Positions 33,733 to 41,759 of a stretch of DNA of 64,000 nucleotides are shown here, piece after piece. Origin of the DNA: Chloroflexota bacterium (lineage in GTDB: Bacteria > Chloroflexota > Anaerolineae > Anaerolineales > Villigracilaceae); assembly GCA_016234555.1 (NCBI GenBank), contig JACRBJ010000044.1, positions 62,001 through 126,000 of the forward strand, given 5' to 3'. The stretch's first letter is position 1. Each line of letters opens with the position of its first letter. The notes below the pieces were generated by a model. It was not told the origin of the DNA. It saw nothing but the letters and a program-made list of their open reading frames with translations, and ran no database searches. The position numbers and the translations under genes are program-made.

Positions 33733-34080
33733 GTGGAGCACATGCAAAACTTTACCGATGTAAAACTTGAGATATTTGTCCCGCAGGAATATGCGCTGAA
33801 AATCCGCGACGAGCTGGCGAAGATTGGCGTCGGGCGGATCGGGAACTACGACCACTGCATGGCCATGTATCCCGTGCAGGGATCGTACCGTCCCTTGGAG
33901 GGGGCAAATCCGTTCGCGGGGACGGTGGGTGTGGTCAGCGAAGGGACGGAATACAAGATGGAAATCAATTGCAGGCGGGAATTGGTTGAGGAGGCGATCA
34001 AGGTCATCAAAAGCGTCCATCCCTATGAAGAGCCGTTGATCAATGTCATTCCGCTGGCGAATCACCTGTTTGTAAAATGA
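33733..34080 (+). CDS. YqfO/CutA-like (COG3323) small protein
   Basis: The 115-residue protein has the PII/CutA-like ferredoxin fold that occurs as an insert in NIF3/YqfO proteins and also alone. Features are LEIFVPQEYALKIRDELAKIGVGRIGNYDHC, EYKMEINC and VKSVHPYEEPLINVIPL. Role unknown; binding of a metal or small ligand is likely. Start GTG 33733 has GGAAG at 4 nt; the in-frame ATG at 33742 is the alternative. The 3' end overlaps the DMT transporter start by 4 nt (ATGA). Confidence 0.82.
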   Translation: MEHMQNFTDVKLEIFVPQEYALKIRDELAKIGVGRIGNYDHCMAMYPVQGSYRPLEGANPFAGTVGVVSEGTEYKMEINCRRELVEEAIKVIKSVHPYEEPLINVIPLANHLFVK

Positions 34081-35129
34081 AATCATCAACCCTTCCCTTC
34101 ATTTTACAAGCCCTGCTCGCCGCGCTATTTTTCGGGGCAAGTGCACCCATTGCAAAGTTTTTGCTGGGCGACAATATCGCGCCGATCTACCTCGCAGCAT
34201 TTTTGTATCTCGGCAGTGGCACAGGGACTTTTCTCGTCAGGTTGACTCAGCGGATGCGGGCAAAGCAAGCGGAAGCGGACATCAAAAGGCCAGATGTCAA
34301 ATGGCTGGCGGGTGCGATCATCTCTGGCGGAATCCTTGCGCCGATCATTTTGATGGTCAGCCTGCAAAACACACCTGCATCCACGGCTTCGTTGTTGTTG
34401 AATTTTGAAGGCGTGGGGACAACATTGATTGCTCTGCTGTTTTTCAAGGAAGCCATCAGCCGCCGCGCGTGGACTGCGATTCTGGTCATCACGCTGGCAA
34501 GCATTTTCCTCTCCGCCAATTTTGAAGGCGGGTTTGGATTCTCGCTCGGTGCCCTGGGGATCATCCTTGCCTGTGTCCTTTGGGGATTGGACAATAACTT
34601 CACGCGCAACATCTCTGGCAAGGACCCGCTTGCCATCGTGGCATGGAAGGGATTGGTTGCAGGCACATTCTCGTTCTTCCTCGCGCTGTTTCTTGGTAAC
34701 GCACTTCCATCTGCTCCAACCATTCTCTACACATTACTTTTGGGATTTATCAGCTATGGCTTGAGCACCATGCTGTTCATCCGTTCCATGCGCGGACTTG
34801 GCGCGGCGCGCACCAGCGCGTTGTATGGCACGGCTCCGCTGGCGGGCGTGCTGTTGTCAATTGTCATCTTTGGGGAGTTTCCCTCTTTCCTGTTCATCAT
34901 CGCCGCGATCTTGATGATCGGCGGCGCGTTGTTGCTTATCAATGAAGAGCATTCACACACGCACGTGCATACTGCAATGATCCACGAGCATAGCCATTCA
35001 CACGAAGACCCATCTCATGCACATGCCGACGTGGATGAAGTCCACTCGCACGAGCACAAACATCCCGCTGAGGAACATGAACACGACCACATGCCCGATA
35101 TTCATCACAGACATGGGCATGAGGAGTAG
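34077..35129 (+). CDS. EamA/DMT transporter with a histidine-rich C-terminal tail
   Basis: The 350-residue protein has ten transmembrane helices forming two EamA repeats (about 5-145 and 160-285). The cytoplasmic tail of about 60 residues (about 290-350) is crowded with His, Asp and Glu in HSHTH, HEHSHSHE and EEHEHDHM clusters. Such tails usually bind Zn, Ni or Co, so metal or metal-chelate export is a reasonable inference. EamA proteins otherwise move amino acids or metabolites. Translation is coupled to the small YqfO-like protein. Confidence 0.87.
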   Translation: MKSSTLPFILQALLAALFFGASAPIAKFLLGDNIAPIYLAAFLYLGSGTGTFLVRLTQRMRAKQAEADIKRPDVKWLAGAIISGGILAPIILMVSLQNTPASTASLLLNFEGVGTTLIALLFFKEAISRRAWTAILVITLASIFLSANFEGGFGFSLGALGIILACVLWGLDNNFTRNISGKDPLAIVAWKGLVAGTFSFFLALFLGNALPSAPTILYTLLLGFISYGLSTMLFIRSMRGLGAARTSALYGTAPLAGVLLSIVIFGEFPSFLFIIAAILMIGGALLLINEEHSHTHVHTAMIHEHSHSHEDPSHAHADVDEVHSHEHKHPAEEHEHDHMPDIHHRHGHEE

Positions 35130-35245
35130 TCATCTAGAAACAGCAACCAACCTCACCCATTGTCAAGAAGAAATGCTGAGGCATGGAACAAAGTGATTGA
35201 ACGGGATTCGCTCCCAGCGTGCAGCCAGAGTCCCGATCAAGAGAG

Positions 35246-35353
35246 TCGAATAGTCTGATGGTCGCGTGGTCACATCGTCAAAAGACGATGTGACCACGAG
35301 GCTGGATGACTATCAGACTAAAAGACTATCAGACCAAGAGACTAGGAGACTAA
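35246..35353 (+). repeat. Palindromic element before pyrB that supplies its Shine-Dalgarno
   Basis: A perfect 15-bp stem (35265-35279 with 35284-35298, loop AAAA) is flanked on both sides by tandem units of GACTATCAGACTAAAA type. The final units (GAGACTAGGAGACTA) include the AGGAG that lies 7 nt before the pyrB ATG at 35356. Confidence 0.75.
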
Positions 35354-35355
35354 AC

Positions 35356-36336
35356 ATGCCAACCCCATCCCTTAACCCCCACCTGCCCTTCGGCGAGAAC
35401 AAGCAAGCCGACTGGTACGGCAAGGACATTATTTCCGTCAAGCAGTTCAGCCGCGATGACCTCGAGTACGTGTTCGGTGTGGCGCACGAGATGCGCGGAA
35501 TGGTCGAGCGCGTCGGGACGTTCGACCTGCTGAAAGGCAAGATTTTGGCGAACCTGTTCTATGAACCGTCCACGAGGACTTCGTCGTCGTTCACGGCGGC
35601 GATGGAGCGGCTCGGCGGCTCGGTCATCCCGATCAACGAGGTGAAGTATTCGTCGGTGTCGAAGGGCGAGAGCCTGCCCGATACCATCCGCACACTGGAA
35701 TGTTACGCGGACGTGATCGTGCTGCGCCATCCCGAAACGGGGTCGGCGGCGATTGCGGCGAAGGCGGCGCGGAAGCCCGTCATCAACGCTGGCGACGGCG
35801 TGGGCGAGCACCCGACCCAGGCGCTGCTCGACACGTTCACCATCATGGAGGAAATCGGGCGGCTCGACAATCTGACCGTGACCATGCTCGGCGATTTGAA
35901 ATACGGTCGCACGGTGCATTCGCTGGCGCGCCTGCTCTCGCAGTTCAACGGCATCAAGCTGAATTACGTCTCGCCCGACATTTTGAAGATGCCGAAGGAA
36001 GTGATGGAGGAAGTGACGGCGAAGGGCGTGCCTCAGGCGGAGTTTGCTTCGCTCGAAAAGGCGCTGCCCGAAACCGACGTGCTGTACGTGACCCGTGTCC
36101 AGAAGGAGCGCTTCGAAGACCCCGCCGATTACGAAAAGGTGAAGGGCGCGTACGTGATCGACCCTGAGATTATGAAAGCCGCCAAGCAGGAAATGGCGGT
36201 GATGCATCCGCTGCCCCGCGTCGGTGAGATTTCCCCCGACTTCGACGACGATCCCCGCGCGGCGTATTTCCGTCAGATGGAATATGGTCTGTACGTGAGG
36301 ATGGCTCTGCTGGCAATGGTACTGGGGAAGGCGTAA
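35356..36336 (+). CDS. pyrB: Aspartate carbamoyltransferase catalytic subunit
   Basis: Condenses carbamoyl phosphate with aspartate in pyrimidine synthesis. The 326-residue protein shows the carbamoyl-phosphate loop [19 protein letters not shown], the [10 protein letters not shown] motif, [12 protein letters not shown] and the aspartate-binding [12 protein letters not shown] 35356 is chosen because AGGAG lies 7 nt upstream; an in-frame ATG at 35266 would translate the palindromic repeat. No pyrI, carA/B or pyrC lies nearby. It is bracketed by two hairpin elements (35265-35298 and 36348-36389). Confidence 0.95.
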   Translation: MPTPSLNPHLPFGENKQADWYGKDIISVKQFSRDDLEYVFGVAHEMRGMVERVGTFDLLKGKILANLFYEPSTRTSSSFTAAMERLGGSVIPINEVKYSSVSKGESLPDTIRTLECYADVIVLRHPETGSAAIAAKAARKPVINAGDGVGEHPTQALLDTFTIMEEIGRLDNLTVTMLGDLKYGRTVHSLARLLSQFNGIKLNYVSPDILKMPKEVMEEVTAKGVPQAEFASLEKALPETDVLYVTRVQKERFEDPADYEKVKGAYVIDPEIMKAAKQEMAVMHPLPRVGEISPDFDDDPRAAYFRQMEYGLYVRMALLAMVLGKA

Positions 36337-36347
36337 AGAAATAAACA

Positions 36348-36389
36348 GGTGGACACGTACACAGGTGATAACTTGTGTACGTGTCCACC
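36348..36389. repeat. Near-perfect hairpin downstream of pyrB
   Basis: A perfect 16-bp stem (GGTGGACACGTACACA with its complement) and a 10-nt loop, made of ACAGGTG-like repeat units. It lies 11 nt after the pyrB stop codon with no following T-run. Confidence 0.75.
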
Positions 36390-36487
36390 CGTCTTCCGAC
36401 GGTAGAATGTCCCATTTCCGGAAGAGGGAAACGTTGTAAAATAGAAGCAGGTAAAGACATTCCTTCATATCGAAAAGAGGTGATCCC

Positions 36488-36754
36488 ATGAACAACCAGG
36501 AAATCGACCAACTGCTCGAAAAATTGAAAAATGAGATCGAAGGAATCCAGCCTAATGACGAAAAGGGGCAGGCGCTTTTACGCGAACTCTCGGCGGATAT
36601 CCGTGAACTGTTGGAGCGGGCTGAATCGAAACAGCCTGCGCCATCCATGATGCAGCGTTTGCAGGCATCGATAGACCATTTTGAAATCACCCACCCCGAC
36701 CTGACCGCCGCACTTTCGAGTCTGTCTGCCATCCTCAGCAATGCAGGGATTTAG
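36488..36754 (+). CDS. DUF4404 family small protein
   Basis: An 88-residue all-helical soluble protein with the DUF4404 layout: Leu-rich coiled region (about 1-50) and a C-terminal HFEITHPDLTAALSSLSAILSNAGI. Function unknown. A good AGAGGTG precedes the ATG. Confidence 0.8.
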   Translation: MNNQEIDQLLEKLKNEIEGIQPNDEKGQALLRELSADIRELLERAESKQPAPSMMQRLQASIDHFEITHPDLTAALSSLSAILSNAGI

Positions 36755-36771
36755 CCCAATCACTTAAACGA

Positions 36772-36798
36772 AAAACGCTGGCAGACTGCCAGCGTTTT
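36772..36798. terminator. Bidirectional terminator
   Basis: A 12-bp stem (AAAACGCTGGCA) with a 3-nt loop lies between the DUF4404 stop and the converging copper-chaperone-like gene. A-rich and T-rich flanks serve both directions. Confidence 0.85.
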
Positions 36799-36801
36799 GA
36801 T

Positions 36802-37275
36802 TTACGGTGTTTGATGTCCGTCCATGCCCCCGCCGCCCATCCCTTCGGCATCCTTCACGGGGACGGTCAGGGTCAGGTCGGCGCGGTTTTTGAATTTCAG
36901 GGTCAGGGTGATTTCGTCACCTGATTTCAAGTCACGAGTCAGACCAATCAGCATGATGTGATAACTGCCAGGTTTTAGCTCCACGGATTTACCAGCGGGG
37001 AGTGCGATGGACTGCTGTTGAATCATCTCCATCGTGCCGTCGGCTTTCATCTGGCTCAGGTGAATTTCCACCGCCTGTGCCGCATCTGAGGATGCGCCAA
37101 CCAACTCATCATCCGTGCTGGTTCCATTTTGGATGAGCATGTACGCCGCGCTGTTGCCTTCCTTCGTACCGGAACGCACCCAGAAATCTTTTGCGGCGAT
37201 TTCGTTCGGCATGTTTGAACCACAGGCGGCGACAAGCAGGGTTACAAAAATCAACATCAACAAAAGTTTCTTCAT
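36802..37275 (-). CDS. PCuAC-family copper chaperone-like lipoprotein
   Basis: The 157-residue protein has lipobox VAAC (Cys18) and a PCu(A)C-type cupredoxin-like domain. The Cu(I) ligand set is present as VEIHLSQM (His, Met), then MEM, and GSYHIMLIGL (His-x-Met). In other bacteria such proteins load the CuA or CuB site of cytochrome oxidase. No oxidase gene is in the window. The C-terminal tail (GMGGGGMDGHQTP) adds more potential Cu ligands. AGGAGA precedes the ATG. Confidence 0.85.
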   Translation of the reverse strand: MKKLLLMLIFVTLLVAACGSNMPNEIAAKDFWVRSGTKEGNSAAYMLIQNGTSTDDELVGASSDAAQAVEIHLSQMKADGTMEMIQQQSIALPAGKSVELKPGSYHIMLIGLTRDLKSGDEITLTLKFKNRADLTLTVPVKDAEGMGGGGMDGHQTP

Positions 37276-37347
37276 AATTTTCTCCTCTTTTACTGAATGA
37301 TATGTTTGGCTTGCCAGAAGCCAGTCTCCGACAAGCGGTGGATGATT

Positions 37348-38511
37348 TTACTTCGAGTGATACTTCCGCCCGCGCCATGTCACCCCCTGACCAGACAGCA
37401 CCTTCCACGCGGAAGTGAGCATCATGGCGGCGAAGACACCCGCGCCCAGCGGAGTGGTCAGCGCGTACCATGCGGAGATGTTCATGCCGCGTGCGGCTTT
37501 TGCGCGGAGGTAGAGCAACCAGCCCCACACCAGCAGGGATTGAACAATGATCGCGCCCGCCAGCCATTCTCCGCCGTTAAACAGCCAGTTGATTCCAAGC
37601 AATGTCCAAAGTGGAAGGAACAGAGCCGCTATTAGTGCCAGCGTGGCTCCGAATGCGCCGAGCAGCAGCATGGCAGGATGTCCGCTGAGACCTAGGTAAA
37701 TATTCTTTGTCCAACCTTCCCACATGGAAGGCAGGTCGGTGTACATGCGGGTGCGGATGACCTTCATCCCGTCCGCGACGACGAGACGATGCCCGTTCCA
37801 TTTGACCTGCTCTGAGATGGCTTTGTCTTCGACGATCTGGTCTTTGACCTTTTCATGTCCGCCGATGTCGTTGTAGACTGCACGCCGAATCATGATGAAC
37901 TGTCCGTTGGCGATGGCGTCGCGGCTGTTGGGATCGTTGACCTTGCGCGGCGAGAAGCCGACCGAAAGGGCGGTCATCACCAGCGGCATGACCACCTTTT
38001 CCCAAAACGAACCGAGGATTTGTTCGTTCATCGTGGTGAACATGTCAGCCTCGGTTTTGATGGCTTTGGCGTAGCACGCTGAGATGGCGTTCGGCGCGAG
38101 GAAGGTATCAGCGTCCACGAAACAGAGCCACTCGCCATGCGCAGCAGCTGAGGCTTGAAACAAGGCATGGGGTTTTCCCGCCCAGCCTGCGGGTAGTTCG
38201 TTCCCACGGATTGGGAGCAGACGAGAGTCGCGGGACGCGATTTCAATTAGTTGAGTCAGAGTTGAATCAGTCGAGCGGTCATCCAAAACAACGACTTCGA
38301 TGTTCGGATAATCCTGCCCAAGCGCAGACTCAACACAGCGGCGAATATTATTTTCTTCGTTGCGGGCGGGGATGCAGATTGAAATCAGCGGGGCGTCGGC
38401 TGGTGGAAATGCCGGCTCAACAATCACATCGAGATGATATTGATTGTGAATCCAATAAATGATGACGATGGCGGCAAGGAAGAGCAGGGTCGAAATAATA
38501 AAGTAAGTCAT
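37348..38511 (-). CDS. Family 2 glycosyltransferase, membrane-bound
   Basis: A 387-residue GT2 enzyme. It has an N-terminal helix (about 3-22), the nucleotide-sugar core with SICIPARNEENNIRRCVES and VVLDDRSTDST, and FVDADTFL (DXD-like). EDKAISEQVKWNGHRL corresponds to the catalytic ED region. Three to four C-terminal helices follow (about 275-385). The architecture resembles hopanoid- or carotenoid-associated and polysaccharide glycosyltransferases. Acceptor unknown. ATG 38511 is taken; an upstream TTG lies inside a palindromic repeat and is unlikely. Confidence 0.85.
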   Translation of the reverse strand: MTYFIISTLLFLAAIVIIYWIHNQYHLDVIVEPAFPPADAPLISICIPARNEENNIRRCVESALGQDYPNIEVVVLDDRSTDSTLTQLIEIASRDSRLLPIRGNELPAGWAGKPHALFQASAAAHGEWLCFVDADTFLAPNAISACYAKAIKTEADMFTTMNEQILGSFWEKVVMPLVMTALSVGFSPRKVNDPNSRDAIANGQFIMIRRAVYNDIGGHEKVKDQIVEDKAISEQVKWNGHRLVVADGMKVIRTRMYTDLPSMWEGWTKNIYLGLSGHPAMLLLGAFGATLALIAALFLPLWTLLGINWLFNGGEWLAGAIIVQSLLVWGWLLYLRAKAARGMNISAWYALTTPLGAGVFAAMMLTSAWKVLSGQGVTWRGRKYHSK

Positions 38512-38517
38512 AATTTT

Positions 38518-38560
38518 GTCGAAAGTCAAAGGTCAAAAGTCAGTCCTTCGACCTTTGACC
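38518..38560. repeat. Palindrome of GTCAAAGGTC units with no gene between its arms
   Basis: Left arm units (GTCGAAAGTCAAAGGTCAAA) face right arm units whose complement is AAAAGGTCAAAGGTCGAAGG. The arms match at about 15 of 18 positions around a short centre. The unit is the same as in the arms that bracket the four-helix-bundle gene at 62 kb. Confidence 0.75.
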
Positions 38561-38562
38561 TT

Positions 38563-41148
38563 TTAGATAACTTTCACCGCACTCCCCCGCTCCGTCTTCT
38601 CGACCTCGATCCGATTCGGGAAGGCGTCCTTGAGTTCGTCGAGATGGGTGATGATGAGAATCTTCGCAAAGTCATGTTTGACCATATTGATGGCTTCGAT
38701 CAGCCGCTGGCGACCCTGCGTGTCCTGTGAGCCGAAGCCTTCGTCAATGACCAGCGTTTGCAGGCGCGCACCTTTGCGCTGCGAGAGAATTTCGGAGAGC
38801 GCAAGGCGGATGGCAAAGTTCACGCGGAAGGCTTCGCCGCCCGAATACATTTCGTAGTCACGCCAACCAGAACTATCTCGAATGCGAATTTCAAGCGTCT
38901 CTTTTAGGTCTTTTCGTTTTTCATCTTTATATTTTTCTTGCGTAGTAAATTCAATGGACATGTGTCCATCGCTCAGGCGGTCAAGCAGGTCGTTGGCTTT
39001 TTGCTCAATTTGCGGCAGTGCCTGTTCGATGAGCAGGGCGGGCACGCCATCCCTGCCGAAGGCGCGCTCCAAAGTCTTGTGGTGGGCGATCCGCTGGTTG
39101 AGTTCCTCGCGCTGACCTCCGTAATCGGTTCTGCGTGCGCGCAACGTCGCAAGCACCTCCACCTTTTGACGCGCCGCGCCGACCTGATCACGGGTCTGGT
39201 TTTCATCTTCGAGCAGGGCGCGCCATTTGTTTTCGGCTTCGAGGATATTCGGAGCCAGCGTTTCGGATTCAGCCAATTTTTGGGAAGCGACTCGACAAGC
39301 CTGATCGCTCTCCCTGACCTCTTCCTCGCGTTGAGCTTTTTCTGCTTCCAGGCTTTTTATCTCACCCTCAAGGTGGTTGCTGACTTTCCTGGCAATTTTC
39401 AAGCTATTGGCTTCTTCCTCTGCCACGCGCCCACTTGACTCCGCCAGTCTCACCGCCTCATGCGCCGACGGGTCGTAGCCGAGTTTCGCAAGGTCCTTGT
39501 CGATTTTTGATAATTGCTTATGCGCATCCGCCGCAAAAGATTCCTTTTCCAGAGTCTTAGTCACTTCCGCCAGGCGCTTCTTCCCCGTCTTCTCCCATTC
39601 CTTTTCAGCGGACTTGAGACTCTCGATCCGCTCAGTCAACTGCGAAACGGCATTTGAATGTACGAGGAGTTCCTTTTCAACATTTGCCAACTCTGCGACT
39701 CGTAACTCGTAACTCGCAACTCGCTTCCCCACCTCTTCCAGTTCTTTCTTATTGGCGCGGAACTGGTCGCCTTTGTCCTTACCCTGCTTGTTCAAATCTT
39801 TCAACGTGGACTTGCGATGCGCCTCGCTCAGTTCCTGTCCGCAGAGGGGACAGGTTGCTCCTTCGGTCTGTTCGAGCGAATCGATGCGCTTCTTGATCTC
39901 GTCCATCTCTTTGCGAAGCGATTCGTTCTCAACCTTCAACGCCGCGTTTTTTTCGCGTGCTTCATTCCGCTGGCTTTCCAACTCACTGCGTTCCTTGACC
40001 TTTTCCTCCGCCTCTTTGAGCGAAGCCTGTGCCGCCTTAACTTGTTCCTCCAACTCACCCACGACTGATGACTGATTACTGATTACTGTCCATTGATTAC
40101 CAAGTGCTTCAAACTCCTGCTCCAACTTTGCCTTCTCCACTTCGATTTCACGAAGCAACGGCTGACGGAGTTCACTCTGCTCGCGGAACTTCTGCGCCAT
40201 CCCCTCGAAGGCTTCCAACTCCTTGCGTGACTTTTGCCACGCCTTGTAGTTTGTCTCGATTTCTTCGGCGCGATGAATCAAGTCAGCATAATTGGCGCGT
40301 TCGCCTTCTTTTTCAGCAAGGCGAGTCTCGATGTTTGCCAGCGACGTCCGCGCCCGCTCCAGCGCAGCGGACAGAGTCTCCGCCATTTTGCGCTGTTCCT
40401 GAATCAACGCCGCATTCTTGCGGATATTCTCCAGCGCGGATTCCTGCATGCCGCGAGCAGACGATAATTGCTTGAGCGTGCTTTCCAACTCTGCCAACCG
40501 TGACTTGCGGACTTCCTCCTCCGCCAGCTCGGAATCAATCTCCGCCACGCGCCCGTCGATTTCCTGCACGTCGCTTTCAATTTGTTTGCGTCGCTCGGCA
40601 GTGCGTTCCTTGTAGGTATCCCAAATCTCCAAACCGAGAATCGAACTCAACACCGCCTTGCGCTCACTGGATTTTCTCTGCGTGAACTCATCCGCCTTGC
40701 CCTGCAAAAAGAACGAGGCATTGATGAAAGTATCGTAATCCATCCGCAGGGTTTGCTCGATTCGCGTCTGCGTCTCGCGGGTCGTCTTCTCCGTCAGCGG
40801 CTTCCACTCTCCCCGTTCTGCATTCTGCATTCCGCCTTCTGCATTGATTTGAAACTCCAGCGTCGTACTTTTCCCTCGCGGCAGAGTCCGCTGTACGCGG
40901 AAGGTGTTTCCCTCGTAGGCAAAGGTCAGGGACACTTCCGCCGCTTTCACATCCAAATTCAGGTTGATGACGTCCGTGCTCTTGCCGCGCGCCTCGCCGA
41001 ACAGCGCCCAGGTCATCGCGTCCAGCAGGGATGATTTACCCGCGCCGTTCTGTCCCGAAATGCAGGCAAGGTCGAAGGAGTTGAAATCCAGTTCAACGGG
41101 GTCGCGATACGAGAGAAAACCTGAAATCCGAAGGTGAAGGGGAATCAT
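38563..41148 (-). CDS. sbcC: SbcC/Rad50-type SMC nuclease ATPase
   Basis: An 861-residue DNA-repair ATPase of the SbcCD complex. Walker A is SGQNGAGKSS (about residues 31-40). Two long coiled-coil arms meet at a zinc hook with Cys433 and Cys436 (CPLCG). The C-terminal lobe shows YSGGEAFRVNFAIRLAL (signature) and VIDEGFGSQD (Walker B/D-loop). No sbcD is adjacent, which is unusual. Three short degenerate repeat tracts are translated in frame, near residues 101-111, 350-362 and 475-485. The cell probably has sbcD elsewhere. Confidence 0.93.
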   Translation of the reverse strand: MIPLHLRISGFLSYRDPVELDFNSFDLACISGQNGAGKSSLLDAMTWALFGEARGKSTDVINLNLDVKAAEVSLTFAYEGNTFRVQRTLPRGKSTTLEFQINAEGGMQNAERGEWKPLTEKTTRETQTRIEQTLRMDYDTFINASFFLQGKADEFTQRKSSERKAVLSSILGLEIWDTYKERTAERRKQIESDVQEIDGRVAEIDSELAEEEVRKSRLAELESTLKQLSSARGMQESALENIRKNAALIQEQRKMAETLSAALERARTSLANIETRLAEKEGERANYADLIHRAEEIETNYKAWQKSRKELEAFEGMAQKFREQSELRQPLLREIEVEKAKLEQEFEALGNQWTVISNQSSVVGELEEQVKAAQASLKEAEEKVKERSELESQRNEAREKNAALKVENESLRKEMDEIKKRIDSLEQTEGATCPLCGQELSEAHRKSTLKDLNKQGKDKGDQFRANKKELEEVGKRVASYELRVAELANVEKELLVHSNAVSQLTERIESLKSAEKEWEKTGKKRLAEVTKTLEKESFAADAHKQLSKIDKDLAKLGYDPSAHEAVRLAESSGRVAEEEANSLKIARKVSNHLEGEIKSLEAEKAQREEEVRESDQACRVASQKLAESETLAPNILEAENKWRALLEDENQTRDQVGAARQKVEVLATLRARRTDYGGQREELNQRIAHHKTLERAFGRDGVPALLIEQALPQIEQKANDLLDRLSDGHMSIEFTTQEKYKDEKRKDLKETLEIRIRDSSGWRDYEMYSGGEAFRVNFAIRLALSEILSQRKGARLQTLVIDEGFGSQDTQGRQRLIEAINMVKHDFAKILIITHLDELKDAFPNRIEVEKTERGSAVKVI
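39695..39724. repeat. In-frame tract of AACTCGT/AACTCGC units in sbcC
   Basis: Three to four degenerate 8-nt units are translated as VASYELRVAEL within the coiled coil after the zinc hook. Confidence 0.65.
40063..40100. repeat. In-frame tract of ACTGATTACTG units in sbcC
   Basis: Tandem 7-nt units (ACTGATG, ACTGATT, ACTGATT) and a final imperfect copy, translated as WTVISNQSSVV in the coiled coil before the hook. Confidence 0.65.
40816..40846. repeat. In-frame tract of TTCTGCATTCTGC units in sbcC
   Basis: Tandem 7-nt units translated as NAEGGMQNAE (about residues 101-111) in the N-terminal ATPase lobe. The same unit type recurs just upstream of the gene at 41168-41206. Confidence 0.65.
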
Positions 41149-41167
41149 TGAAAATAACTATCCTCAA

Positions 41168-41206
41168 TTTTGCATTCTGTATTCTTCATTCTTTATTCCG
41201 CATTCG
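41168..41206. repeat. Tandem TGCATTCTGTATTC units between sbcC and the next gene
   Basis: About five degenerate 7-nt units (GCATTCT, GTATTCT, TCATTCT, TTATTCC, GCATTCG) in the divergent intergenic region. They end against the TATAAT at 41209. Confidence 0.65.
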
Positions 41207-41208
41207 AT

Positions 41209-41214
41209 TATAAT
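41209..41214 (+). promoter_or_regulatory. -10 box before the Thr/Pro-rich membrane protein gene
   Basis: Perfect TATAAT 9 nt before ATG 41224, with no Shine-Dalgarno; probably a very short leader or none. Confidence 0.5.
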
Positions 41215-41223
41215 CCACCCAAT

Positions 41224-41715
41224 ATGTATGAATCAGAGTTGCCCCGCAACCGTCTTCGCATGACCCTCATCGCGATCATCATCGCCACCATCCCCTGTTA
41301 TTGCATCGGCTTCGTCGCCCTGTCGCTGGCTCCCAACAAAAACGGGACTCCCACCCCAACCGTCACCCAGTCCACCGCCGAGACGGGCACGCCGCTTTCA
41401 CCCACCGCCAGCCTCACTCCGCTGGTCGTGACAAGCACCGTCTCCAACACCCCAACTCAAACGCCGACAACGACTCCAACCCCGACGTTCACCATCACGC
41501 TGACCCCCTTCCAGCCGAACACCAACACGCCGACCTTCACATACACGCCGACCATTACGCAAACCTTCACGCCCACCTCCACATTTACCCCCACACCGAC
41601 GCCCACGGCGACGTTCACAAGCACCTTCACCCCAACGATTACGCCAACACCCACCATCACGCCGACGCCAACCATCACCCCGTCCGCTTCGCCAACAGCT
41701 TTCGGCGGCGGATAA
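41224..41715 (+). CDS. Single-helix protein with Thr/Pro-rich extracytoplasmic tail
   Basis: The 163-residue protein has one membrane helix (about 12-36) followed by about 120 residues made almost only of Thr, Pro and hydrophobic residues (repeated TPTPT, TFTPT). It ends SPTAFGGG. It looks like a surface stalk without a head. No family is recognised. It starts 9 nt after a TATAAT and is closed by a terminator at 41722-41751. Confidence 0.7.
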   Translation: MYESELPRNRLRMTLIAIIIATIPCYCIGFVALSLAPNKNGTPTPTVTQSTAETGTPLSPTASLTPLVVTSTVSNTPTQTPTTTPTPTFTITLTPFQPNTNTPTFTYTPTITQTFTPTSTFTPTPTPTATFTSTFTPTITPTPTITPTPTITPSASPTAFGGG

Positions 41716-41721
41716 ACTCAC

Positions 41722-41751
41722 GGAGACTCCCGCAAAGGGGTCTCTTTTTTT
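41722..41751 (+). terminator. Terminator before the M42 peptidase operon
   Basis: GAGAC and CCC pair with GGG and GTCTC around a short loop, followed by seven T. ATG of the first M42 gene is only 9 nt later. Confidence 0.75.
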
Positions 41752-41759
41752 CAAGGACC

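Noticed and set aside
35130..35245. Possible tRNA remnant or attachment site near GGGATTCGCTCCC
   Set aside because: A T-arm-like stem alone is seen; no acceptor stem, anticodon arm or CCA end could be folded, and no integrase is nearby.
41440..41710. Regular repeats resembling a CRISPR array
   Set aside because: The repeats are codon-level Thr/Pro runs within a protein; there are no constant direct repeats with unique spacers and no cas genes.
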